Part shown: one piece after another, positions 32,568 through 38,199 of the stretch
Position numbering within the stretch: position 1 is the first letter of the stretch
How the letters are laid out: the number at the start of each line of letters is the position of its first letter
Made by a program: the position numbers and the translations under genes
Notes under the pieces: model-generated
Told to the model about the DNA's origin: nothing
The model's database searches: none
The model's input: only the letters and a program-made list of their open reading frames with translations
NCBI GenBank assembly: GCA_903889895.1
Contig: CAISYZ010000236.1
Coordinates: 1-38,199 of the forward strand
DNA from: an uncultured Verrucomicrobia subdivision 3 bacterium
GTDB taxonomy: Bacteria > Verrucomicrobiota > Verrucomicrobiia > Limisphaerales > UBA11358
Direction: 5' to 3'
DNA length: 38,199 nt

Positions 32568-33449
32568 ATGAAAACTTTTTTGGTGGTTCTGCTGGCGGCC
32601 GTTTGCGCCGGCCGCATTTCGGCGCAGGTGAATATCGAGCTGTCGCTGGAGCAGGAGCAGTTCCTGCCAAGCGAATCCGTGCCGCTGGCGGTGAAAATCA
32701 CCAACCGGTCCGGCCAGCAGCTCCACCTTGGCGCGGACGCGGACTGGCTGACGTTTAATGTGGAGTCCGTGGATGGTTTTGTGGTGCTTAAAAACGGCGA
32801 CGCGCCGGTGCGGGGCGAGTTCAATCTGGAAACGTCGCAGCTCGCCATCAAGCGCGTGGATTTGCAGCCGTATTTTTCGCTGGGCAAACCCGGCCGCTAT
32901 CGCGTCACCGCCACCCTGCACATCAAGGACTGGGGCGTGCAGATTGCCAGCGCGCCGAAAGCCTTCGACGTGATCAACGGCGCGAAGCTCTGGGAACAGG
33001 ACTTCGGCGTGGTGACCGGCACCAACGCCGTGCCCGAGGCGCGCAAATATATGTTGGAGCAGGCGAATTATCTCAAGGAGCAGCTCCGCCTGTATGTGCA
33101 GGTCAGCGATGTGGCGGAGGCGCAAGTGTTCAAGGTGACGGCCATCGGGCCGATGGTTTCGTTCAGCCACCCGGAGGCGCAGGTGGACCGCCAGAGCCGG
33201 CTCAACATCCTCTGGCAAACCGGCGCGCAGGCCTTCAGCTTCGTGATGGTAAATCCGGACGGCTCCGTCACGCCGGTGGAATTCTACGACAATATTTTTA
33301 CGCGCCCGCGCCTCGGCGTGAATGACGACGGCGACGTGATCGTGGTGGGCGGCACGCACCGCGCCAAGCCGGCCGAGTTAACGCCGGTCAAAGCGCCGAA
33401 TGAATTGCCCAACGCGGTCGAGCCAGCCGCACCGGCGGCGAAGAAATAA
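32568..33449 (+). CDS. Secreted hypothetical protein
   Basis: A 293-residue protein with a signal peptide (KTFLVVLLAAVCAGRISA, cleavage likely after Ala at about 19). The mature part looks beta-rich, opening with an Ig-like segment (FLPSESVPLAVKITNRSGQQ; then PGRYRVTATLHIKDWG) that resembles proteins with fibronectin or Ig-like folds. It ends in a Pro/Ala/Lys-rich tail. No catalytic motif is visible. It follows an ABC ATPase gene by about 60 bases and is convergent with trmL, ending six bases from it. Periplasmic location is inferred from the signal peptide only. Confidence 0.75.
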   Translation: MKTFLVVLLAAVCAGRISAQVNIELSLEQEQFLPSESVPLAVKITNRSGQQLHLGADADWLTFNVESVDGFVVLKNGDAPVRGEFNLETSQLAIKRVDLQPYFSLGKPGRYRVTATLHIKDWGVQIASAPKAFDVINGAKLWEQDFGVVTGTNAVPEARKYMLEQANYLKEQLRLYVQVSDVAEAQVFKVTAIGPMVSFSHPEAQVDRQSRLNILWQTGAQAFSFVMVNPDGSVTPVEFYDNIFTRPRLGVNDDGDVIVVGGTHRAKPAELTPVKAPNELPNAVEPAAPAAKK

Positions 33450-33455
33450 ATTCCG

Positions 33456-33935
33456 TCAAGTTGCCGCCGGGAAAAGTTCCCCGGCAAAACTCTGCTGCCG
33501 CAGCGCCTCGAACAACACCAGCGCCGCGCAGTTCGACAGATTCAGCGACCGCGATTCCGCGTTGAACATCGGGATGCGCAGCCAGTGCTCGCGGTGCTGC
33601 TCCAAAAGTTGTTTCGGCAAACCCGCCGTCTCGCGACCGAATACGATATAATCATCCGCCGAAAATTTCGCGTCGCTGTAAAGTTTCGGGCCGCCGCATT
33701 CCACGAACCACAGTTTTGAAGTCGCGGGAATTTTCTCCGCGAACGCATTCCAGTTTTTCCAGCGGTGCCACGTCACCTGCTGCCAGTAATCCATCCCCGC
33801 GCGCTTGAGCTGCGTATCGTCGAGTTTGAAGCCAAACGGCTCGATGAGGTGCAGCGTCGTGCGCGTGGCCGCGCAGAGCCGCGCCACGTTGCCGGTGTTC
33901 GACGGGATTTCCGGTTCGAGTAAAACAATGTTCAT
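33456..33935 (-). CDS. trmL: tRNA (cytidine(34)-2'-O)-methyltransferase
   Basis: A 159-residue SPOUT methyltransferase. It opens MNIVLLEPEIPSNTGNVARL, the normal start of the TrmL/YibK family, with DYIVFGRETAGLPKQLL (about 91-107) and the knotted C-terminal SAM site RIPMFNAESRSLNLSNCAAL. It methylates the wobble ribose of certain leucine tRNAs. The frame extends upstream to 34163, but that part is the shadow of truA and of a repeat, so ATG 33935 is the start. It lies downstream of truA on the same strand, separated by a long imperfect palindrome (33943-34010). Confidence 0.93.
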   Translation of the reverse strand: MNIVLLEPEIPSNTGNVARLCAATRTTLHLIEPFGFKLDDTQLKRAGMDYWQQVTWHRWKNWNAFAEKIPATSKLWFVECGGPKLYSDAKFSADDYIVFGRETAGLPKQLLEQHREHWLRIPMFNAESRSLNLSNCAALVLFEALRQQSFAGELFPAAT

Positions 33936-33942
33936 TGTATTT

Positions 33943-34010
33943 GCCACAGAGACGCAGCGACCCGGAGAATTTATTTTTGTTTTTTCTCGGTGGCTCTGCG
34001 TCGCTGTGGC
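33943..34010. repeat. Imperfect long palindrome between truA and trmL
   Basis: The 27-base arms at 33943-33969 and 33984-34010 are near-inverse copies: the first begins GCCACAGAGACGCAGCG and the second ends CGTCGCTGTGGC. Three or so mismatched pairs occur near the ends. The right arm lies in the last codons of truA and encodes part of its tail (PQRRRATEKK). This is a dispersed intergenic-type repeat and could fold into a hairpin in the transcript. Confidence 0.75.
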
Positions 34011-34756
34011 TTTTTGTAAAAAACTTTCCACAGCACCAGGCCGTGCGCCGGCGCGCTCATGCCGGCGGCGCGGCGGTCCGTCTTCGCGAGCATCAACTTG
34101 ATGTCGCCGGGCGAAAATTTTCCGAAGCCCACCTGCACCAGCGTGCCGACAATCCCGCGGCACATCTTGTAAAGAAAGCCATCGCCGGCGATGACGAACG
34201 TGTATTGCATGCCGGACCGCTTCACGTCGCAGCGCGTCAGCGTGCGCACGGTGCTTTCCATCTCGTAGGGATGATTCGCGGCGAAGGATTTGAAATCATG
34301 CTTGCCGACCAAATATTTCGCCGCCTTTTTCATCGCGGCGTAATCCAGCTCGCGCGGCACGTGCCACGCGTGGCGTTGCAACAGCGGATTCATCGCGTGA
34401 TGGTTCCAGACGAAATAACGATACTCCTTGCCGCCGGCATCGAAGCGCGCGTGGAAATGCTTTGGCGCCCGCGTCGCGTGCAGCACGCGGATGTCGTCCG
34501 GCAGAAACGCGTTCAGCGCGATGGCGAGGCGCGCGAGGGGAATTTTGCATTCGCCCGGCGGCACCTCGAAATGCGCCGCCATGCCGAGCGCGTGCACGCC
34601 GGTATCCGTGCGGCTGCTGCTGTGGAGGCGCGGCGCGCTGGGAAAATACCGCGCCAGCACGGCCTCGACCTTCTCCTGCACGCCGGTGCCGATCTTCTGC
34701 ACCTGCCAGCCCTGGTAGGCCGTGCCGTCGTAGGCGATGACGAGTTTGAATTTCAC
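33971..34756 (-). CDS. truA: tRNA pseudouridine synthase A
   Basis: A 261-residue TruA. It opens KLVIAYDGTAYQGWQVQ, with the catalytic Asp51 in SSSRTDTGVHALG, then ALNAFLPDDIRVL and KEYRYFVWNHHAMNP, GDGFLYKMCRGIVGTL. It makes pseudouridine at positions 38-40 of tRNA. The last 14 residues (PQRRRATEKKQK and the Lys pair before) are unlike TruA and are encoded by the right arm of a palindromic repeat, so the natural end was probably overwritten by repeat sequence. Enzyme function should survive. It lies between ruvX upstream and trmL downstream. Confidence 0.96.
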   Translation of the reverse strand: MKFKLVIAYDGTAYQGWQVQKIGTGVQEKVEAVLARYFPSAPRLHSSSRTDTGVHALGMAAHFEVPPGECKIPLARLAIALNAFLPDDIRVLHATRAPKHFHARFDAGGKEYRYFVWNHHAMNPLLQRHAWHVPRELDYAAMKKAAKYLVGKHDFKSFAANHPYEMESTVRTLTRCDVKRSGMQYTFVIAGDGFLYKMCRGIVGTLVQVGFGKFSPGDIKLMLAKTDRRAAGMSAPAHGLVLWKVFYKKPQRRRATEKKQK

Positions 34757-34768
34757 TTTGGTTAAATT

Positions 34769-34815
34769 GTTGAACCGTTGAATCGTTAAATCGGAAGCTG
34801 CTTCAACGGTTCAAC
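34769..34815. repeat. Perfect 14-bp inverted repeat between ruvX and truA
   Basis: GTTGAACCGTTGAA (34769-34782) and TTCAACGGTTCAAC (34802-34815) are exact inverse copies with a 19-base loop. No T-tract follows on the minus strand, so it is not an obvious intrinsic terminator. Possibly a dispersed palindrome or an mRNA hairpin. Confidence 0.7.
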
Positions 34816-34818
34816 GCT

Positions 34819-35229
34819 TCACTGCCCCATGTCGAGATAGCTTTGCAGCAGAATCGCCGCCGCCATTGCGTCCACTTTTTCCTTCCGCTGGTCGCGGCGG
34901 ACGTTGGCCTGAATCATCACCCGGTTCGCCATCGTGGAGGTCAGGCGCTCGTCCCACGTTTTGATGGGCACGGTCACGGCGGATTTCAGCGCGGCGATGA
35001 ACACCTCCACCTTTTGCGCGGCGGGACCGTAGCTGCCGTCCATGTTGCGGGGCATGCCGATGAGGATGAAATCCACCTCCTTCTCCGCGAGGATTTTTTT
35101 CAGGCGCACGAGAAATTCCGCGAACGGCTCGGCCGGGATGTATTCGAGCGGCTGCGCGAACGTCTTCGTCTCGTCGCTTACGGCGACGCCGATGCGTTTG
35201 GTTCCGTGATCGAGGGCGAGGATGCGCAT
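34819..35229 (-). CDS. ruvX: RuvX/YqgF Holliday-junction resolvase-like nuclease
   Basis: A 136-residue protein of the YqgF/RuvX RNase H-like family. It opens MRILALDHGTKRIGVAVSDE with Asp7 as first catalytic acid, has DFILIGMPRNMDGSYG (about 73-88), then IKTWDERLTSTMANRVM with the later acid, and DAMAAAILLQSYLD near the end. The family is linked to 16S rRNA 5' maturation and to recombination intermediates. The start is ATG 35229; a longer frame to 35265 adds unrelated residues. It is the first gene of the ruvX-truA-trmL run and divergent from the ankyrin gene, with a 12-base palindrome (TTCCCCGGGGAA, 35287-35298) between them. Confidence 0.92.
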   Translation of the reverse strand: MRILALDHGTKRIGVAVSDETKTFAQPLEYIPAEPFAEFLVRLKKILAEKEVDFILIGMPRNMDGSYGPAAQKVEVFIAALKSAVTVPIKTWDERLTSTMANRVMIQANVRRDQRKEKVDAMAAAILLQSYLDMGQ

Positions 35230-35370
35230 GACGCGCAGTTTTGCAGCAAACGGGAAAAAATTCAATGACTCGAATCACCCGAATTTTTCCCCGGGGAATT
35301 CTCCCGGATTCCCGAAACGCCTGGCCAAACAACGCTGGACAGCCGCCGGCGCGCGAAATAAAGTCGCCGC

Positions 35371-36060
35371 ATGAAACCCCGTCTGACCTTCTGGCTGGTG
35401 CTTGCCCTCGCCGTCACCGGGCTGGCTTATTTCGCGGCGGAGACCAATCGGCCCGCCCGCCGCCTGGCCATTGACCCGCGCGCCTACCAGATGCAAGCCG
35501 CCGTCCTCCGCGACCAGGACCTGCAAAAGATTGCGACCCTGCTGCAACAAGGCGTGGACGTCAACGCCCCCATCGGCTGCGGCACGTATGCCCCGCTGGA
35601 TGGCGCCGTTTCGACCGGCAACCTGGACCTGCTCAAATTCCTGCTCGCGCATGGCGCCAAACCGCGCGGGCGCGAACTCGCGAACGCCGCGTTTATGGGC
35701 GGCGATCCCGAGACCGCCGTGAATTTTGCCAAAGCCTTGCTGGCCGCCGGCGTGAATCCCAACGCCACCAACGATTACAGCACGCCCCTGACCTCGGCGG
35801 CTTACCGGGAGAACACGGATTTGGTCGCCCTGCTGCTCGCGCAACCCGGCATCCAGGTGAATGTGACGGATGTGGATGGTTATACCGCGCTGATGTGGGC
35901 GGCCGAACACGCGTCCACGAGCATCGTGGAAATGCTGCTCAAGGCCGGCGCTAATCCCAACCTCGAAAACCGGCGCGGTCAGACGGCCGCGTCTTTGGCC
36001 GAAGACGGAATTACCGCGCGGCAGGCGATTATTTCCAAACTGCAGGCCAAACCCAGATAA
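35371..36060 (+). CDS. Ankyrin-repeat protein with N-terminal anchor
   Basis: A 229-residue protein. A hydrophobic N-terminus (RLTFWLVLALAVTGLAYFAA, about 4-23) is a signal or anchor. Ankyrin-type repeats follow: LQKIATLLQQGVDVNAPIGC, YAPLDGAVSTGNLDLLKFLL, YSTPLTSAAYRENTDLVALL and YTALMWAAEHASTSIVEMLL with KAGANPNLE. It probably mediates protein contacts at the periplasmic side or membrane, but no partner is visible. Downstream (from 36082) is the 21-bp array region. The antisense frame 35275-36156 is a shadow. Confidence 0.88.
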   Translation: MKPRLTFWLVLALAVTGLAYFAAETNRPARRLAIDPRAYQMQAAVLRDQDLQKIATLLQQGVDVNAPIGCGTYAPLDGAVSTGNLDLLKFLLAHGAKPRGRELANAAFMGGDPETAVNFAKALLAAGVNPNATNDYSTPLTSAAYRENTDLVALLLAQPGIQVNVTDVDGYTALMWAAEHASTSIVEMLLKAGANPNLENRRGQTAASLAEDGITARQAIISKLQAKPR

Positions 36061-36081
36061 GGTCTTAAGCAACTGCGGCTT

Positions 36082-36144
36082 TCGCTTCGTCCGCCCGCTT
36101 TTCTCCTCGTTCCGTCGGCTAAACTCCTCATTCCCCCGGCTAAA
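36082..36144. repeat. Short 21-bp repeat cluster, two clear copies plus one weak
   Basis: Units at 36103-36123 and 36124-36144 share CTCCTC, then TTCC and CGGCTAAA, with 21-base spacing; the stretch 36082-36102 is a weak third copy. On the minus strand the frame reads SRGNEEF-SRRNEEK. This is a different sequence from the array beginning 28 bases later, but has the same period. Confidence 0.65.
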
Positions 36145-36171
36145 AAGCGGCTGCACTTCCCTTTTTTACTC

Positions 36172-36381
36172 GTCCCGCAAACGTTGCGGGATGTCCCTGA
36201 ATATTTGCGGGACGTGCCGCCAAAGTTAAGGGAAATGCCTAGTTTTTTATGGGAAATCCCCTGATTGCTGCGGGATGTCCCGCCATGTTATAGGTAATGT
36301 CCGTAAATGTTCCGGCACATCCCGCATAGTTTGAGGCGCGTCCCGCAGAAGTTACGGGATGTCCCGCAAACTTTGCGGGAC
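36172..36381. repeat. Degenerate palindromic 21-bp tandem array, ten copies
   Basis: Ten adjacent units of 21 bases start at 36172, 36193, 36214, 36235, 36256, 36277, 36298, 36319, 36340 and 36361. The best copies (first, ninth, tenth) have arms GTCCCGCAA and TTGCGGGAC or a close variant, so each unit is itself a palindrome. Middle copies are degenerate. Because of the palindrome both strands read a similar heptad, VPQxLRD, but stops occur in the middle copies, so it is not a clean gene. No spacers separate the units, which excludes CRISPR. The array occupies the 417-base gap before the gene at 36478. Confidence 0.88.
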
Positions 36382-36407
36382 GAGCAGAAATGCCGGGGCG
36401 CGACGCT

Positions 36408-36431
36408 AAAATCCCGCCATCCCGGGGTTTT
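36408..36431 (+). terminator. Terminator-like hairpin before the 36478 gene
   Basis: AAAATCCCG (36408-36416) pairs with CGGGGTTTT (36423-36431) through one T-G wobble, and a further T follows. It lies between the array and the ATG at 36478. It may end transcription from upstream or act as an attenuator; evidence is only the fold. Confidence 0.4.
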
Positions 36432-36477
36432 TACCCAAAAACACGAGCAATCCACCTAAAACCTCCCGCATAAACCT

Positions 36478-37194
36478 ATGGCCAAACAAGATTTGATCGC
36501 CAAGAGCGATGTCGCCTTCGCGCAACAACTGCTATTGTTCAAGTTGAACATCGGCAAATACGCCACGCTGCTGGGGTTGACCCCCGAGCAGGTGGCGGAG
36601 CAGGGGGCCGATGCGGATTATTACCAATTCGTCGTGCAATCCCAGCAGGAGATCCTGACTCATGCCAAGGCGAGCAGCGTTTTGCGCAAAACCCTGCGCA
36701 AGGGCGATTCCCTGCGCACCGGCCCGGACGCCAAGCCCGCGGCGGATGCCCTGGAGTATCAGCCGACGGCGCCGGTGCCGCCGGTGGCGTTCGGCATCGA
36801 GGGGCGTTTCCGCCTGCTGGTGCGACAGGTGAAGGCCAGCAAGCATTATACGCGCGCCATCGGTCTGGAGTTGGGCATCGAGGCGGTGGACCACGCCGGC
36901 CCGGACCTCGCCACGGTGCAACCGGTGCTGACCGCGACCGTCAACGGCGATCATGTGTTGCTCGGGTGGGATTGGCAGGGCTGGCGCGCGTATCTGGATT
37001 TGTGCGTGCTGGAGGTGAACCGCCACGATGGCCGGGGTTTTGTGGCGCTGTTCAGCACCACGCGGCCCGGCAGCGTGGACGCGACGCCGTTCCCCGCCGC
37101 GCCGACGCCCTGGCAATACCGCGCGATCTATCAGGTGGGGAATAAATACGTCGGCCAGTGGAGCCAAGTGGTGAGCGTGCTCGTGCCGCAATAA
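36478..37194 (+). CDS. Hypothetical protein downstream of the 21-bp array
   Basis: A 238-residue soluble protein of unknown function. The N-terminal part is helical (KQDLIAKSDVAFAQQLLLF; then GLTPEQVAEQGADADYYQFV). After a Pro-rich linker (about 97-103) comes a beta-rich half with GIEGRFRLLVRQVKASKHYT, LLGWDWQGWRAYLDLCVLEV and YQVGNKYVGQWSQVVSVLVP, reminiscent of a fibronectin-type fold. There is no signal peptide. I recall proteins of this type in other verrucomicrobial genomes but no function. It follows a ten-copy 21-bp array, as does the small gene starting at 6060. Confidence 0.75.
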   Translation: MAKQDLIAKSDVAFAQQLLLFKLNIGKYATLLGLTPEQVAEQGADADYYQFVVQSQQEILTHAKASSVLRKTLRKGDSLRTGPDAKPAADALEYQPTAPVPPVAFGIEGRFRLLVRQVKASKHYTRAIGLELGIEAVDHAGPDLATVQPVLTATVNGDHVLLGWDWQGWRAYLDLCVLEVNRHDGRGFVALFSTTRPGSVDATPFPAAPTPWQYRAIYQVGNKYVGQWSQVVSVLVPQ

Positions 37195-37198
37195 GGGG

Positions 37199-37233
37199 AA
37201 ACGGCGCTCGACAGGAATGGGCGGGGAGGAATA
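37199..37233 (+). promoter_or_regulatory. 35-bp promoter-like direct repeat, copy 1
   Basis: This 35-base stretch differs at only three positions from that at 38026-38060. It contains TCGACA (37208-37213) and, 18 bases on, TAGAGT (37232-37237), which could serve as -35 and -10 boxes, separated by the GC-rich GGGCGGGGAGGA. It lies about 40 bases before the ATG at 37277. The promoter reading is inference. Confidence 0.5.
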
Positions 37234-37276
37234 GAGTTTCAACGTGAAGCCCCTTGTTCGATAATTCTCAGAACAC

Positions 37277-37939
37277 ATGCGCAAGTTTACAAAGTTTTTT
37301 TTGCTTTGGATGCTGCTGCAGGCTTGTGTCGCTGGATTCTTGAGCGGGAGGCGGATAAACCGCGGGCCATTGCCATACGCTCCGGTATTAAGCACCCGTG
37401 CAGATTTAGCTGGTATCAAAACGGCTCTGGATGCATTCGCCGTTGATTGTGGACGTTATCCAAAAACATCAGAGGGTTTGGCTGCACTGTTGAGTTGTCC
37501 AACTAACATTTCCACTGGACTATGGCATGGCCCCTATCGGGAAGAAATCCCTCAAGATATGTGGAAGCATGATTATGTATACCGTTGTCCCGGCATACAT
37601 AACACGCATGGCTTTGATCTTTATACATGTGGTCCCGATGGTATCAGTCAGAGCGGCGGCGCAGATCTCGACGACATCAACAATTGGGATACAACCTCGC
37701 CTCATGGCGGATTTTTTTTAGATTCAAATGAAGACGTTTCGGTAACTTTTGAGATCCTGTTGTCGCTGCTGCCAGTTTCACTTCTTGGCGGAGTTCGAAT
37801 GCTTGCCTCAATTTCTTCTTCGCGCGTCCGCGTCTCGATTGCCCAAAATCCGTTAGCGCATATCATTTGGTTTTTGGTAACGGCGACAGTTGTTTTCTAT
37901 TTTCTGAATTTTGTGCAGCACCCTCCAGTCGGTCGTTAA
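37277..37939 (+). CDS. GspG-domain membrane protein
   Basis: A 220-residue protein. Residues about 40-125 match the type II secretion pseudopilin GspG core: LAGIKTALDAFAVDCGRYPK, TSEGLAALLSCP, GPYREEIPQDMWKHDYVY and FDLYTCGPDGISQSGGADL. The N-terminus is hydrophobic (about 5-22), but the usual prepilin peptidase site (a Gly before Phe-Thr-x-x-Glu) is absent. Two further hydrophobic segments near the end (about 157-175 and 193-212) are also foreign to pilins. It is thus not an ordinary pseudopilin, and may be a fusion or a separate family using the domain. It is AT-richer than its neighbours, a hint of transfer. It lies between the two 35-bp repeats. Confidence 0.75.
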   Translation: MRKFTKFFLLWMLLQACVAGFLSGRRINRGPLPYAPVLSTRADLAGIKTALDAFAVDCGRYPKTSEGLAALLSCPTNISTGLWHGPYREEIPQDMWKHDYVYRCPGIHNTHGFDLYTCGPDGISQSGGADLDDINNWDTTSPHGGFFLDSNEDVSVTFEILLSLLPVSLLGGVRMLASISSSRVRVSIAQNPLAHIIWFLVTATVVFYFLNFVQHPPVGR

Positions 37940-37961
37940 TACTTTTCCGGCGGCGAACAGG

Positions 37962-38020
37962 GTTGGAGTTCAAGCTTCAGCTTGTCGGGCGGGAAACACG
38001 CTCAAGCGTGAGCGCCTAGG
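37962..38020. repeat. Intergenic palindrome cluster
   Basis: The stretch holds AAGCT with AGCTT around TC, then CACGC with GCGTG around TCAA (37997-38010), and an alternative stem CGCTCA with TGAGCG (37999-38014). The two stems exclude each other. It resembles a dispersed intergenic palindrome rather than a terminator, as no T-tract follows. Confidence 0.55.
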
Positions 38021-38025
38021 GAGAC

Positions 38026-38060
38026 AAACGGCGCTGGACAGAAACGGGCGGGGAGGAATA
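38026..38060 (+). promoter_or_regulatory. 35-bp promoter-like direct repeat, copy 2
   Basis: Second copy of the repeat at 37199-37233, identical at 32 of 35 bases. TGGACA (38035-38040) and TAAACC (38059-38064) take the places of the candidate -35 and -10 boxes. It precedes the partial gene at 38140 by about 80 bases. A second weak pair, TTGACT (38099-38104) with TAAACA (38121-38126), lies closer to that gene. Confidence 0.45.
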
Positions 38061-38139
38061 AACCCATATTTCCCAAATAAGCTTCACAAGCTGATGTTAT
38101 TGACTTACACTGAAGCCGCATAAACAAAGGCTTTCATCT

Positions 38140-38199
38140 ATGTCCAACCAACAAAAAACGGCGAATCCAACGGGTGCAGGTAAAAAACCGGGTCTGCGG
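38140..38199 (+). CDS. Partial gene at the window end
   Basis: An open frame from ATG 38140 to the window edge gives 20 residues, beginning MSNQQKTANPTGAG and then a basic KKPGLR. AAAGG (38126-38130) lies nine bases upstream as a ribosome site. The fragment is too short to identify. Confidence 0.5.
   Translation, partial: MSNQQKTANPTGAGKKPGLR

Noticed and set aside
34769-34815. Intrinsic terminator between ruvX and truA
   Set aside because: The inverted repeat is perfect but moderate in GC and no T-tract follows on the minus strand.
35275-36156. A 293-codon minus-strand frame opposite the ankyrin gene
   Set aside because: Antisense of a clear ankyrin protein. Its first residues come from the 21-bp repeat cluster.
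36172-36381. CRISPR array
   Set aside because: Units follow each other directly with no spacers, and no cas genes are present. The same applies to 6136-6345.

Overview
The window looks like chromosome from a GC-rich Gram-negative bacterium. The closest fit I can offer is the Verrucomicrobiota (Pedosphaera/Limisphaerales-like). That rests on gene style: a Wzm/Wzt envelope-glycan exporter, EF-P with an RTPGN loop, many GC-rich intergenic palindromes, and small proteins resembling ones I associate with that phylum. There is no rRNA or other phylogenetic marker, so the assignment is an inference.

Layout. 0.2-5 kb (minus strand): envelope polysaccharide genes: a family 9 glycosyltransferase, an FkbM-like methyltransferase, and the Wzt/Wzm ABC exporter, with a four-helix-bundle gene and its inverted repeats sitting exactly between wzm and wzt. 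5-6.8 kb: an accessory patch with two uncharacterised proteins, a REP-like cloverleaf palindrome, a ten-copy 21-bp tandem array and an XRE-type regulator. 6.8-14.1 kb (minus strand): a compact envelope-acylation locus. In order of transcription it holds an FkbH-type HAD enzyme, an acyl carrier protein, an SGNH protein, a 43-residue microprotein, a second SGNH protein, a second 43-residue microprotein, an MBOAT acyltransferase, a MaoC-like hydratase and an SDR reductase. The two microproteins are too short for ordinary gene calling. Both have one membrane segment and end in the same residues, VYQGF, which resembles the acyl-shuttle tail of DltX. 14-26 kb: glycan and lipid-linked sugar genes: three GT2 enzymes, two large GT-C-type membrane proteins, GtrA, a GMC oxidoreductase, an NAD-dependent epimerase and a frameshifted FAD oxidoreductase, with yajQ in between. 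26-35.3 kb: mostly housekeeping genes: ptsI, efp, nrdR with a coupled unknown gene, a HIT protein, a LysM/TPR lipoprotein, an ABC ATPase set, trmL, truA and ruvX. 35.3-38.2 kb: a second accessory patch with an ankyrin protein, another 21-bp array, an uncharacterised protein, a GspG-domain membrane protein and the start of another gene, with two copies of a 35-bp promoter-like repeat.

How the genes may work together. Wzm/Wzt and the glycosyltransferases make and export a surface glycan. The 6.8-14 kb locus has the parts needed to load an acyl group on a carrier protein (FkbH plus ACP), move it across the membrane (MBOAT), hold it on a C-terminal tyrosine (microprotein) and pass it to a polymer (SGNH protein). 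FkbH enzymes are known for glyceryl-ACP formation from 1,3-bisphosphoglycerate, so the cargo could be glycerate; MaoC and SDR leave a short hydroxyacyl group as an alternative.

Two genes look broken by single-base events: the MBOAT gene has an in-frame TAA 39 codons before its natural stop, and the FAD oxidoreductase has lost one base near its dinucleotide-binding motif. Either could be a sequencing or assembly error. I saw no rRNA, tRNA, insertion sequence, CRISPR array or prophage.
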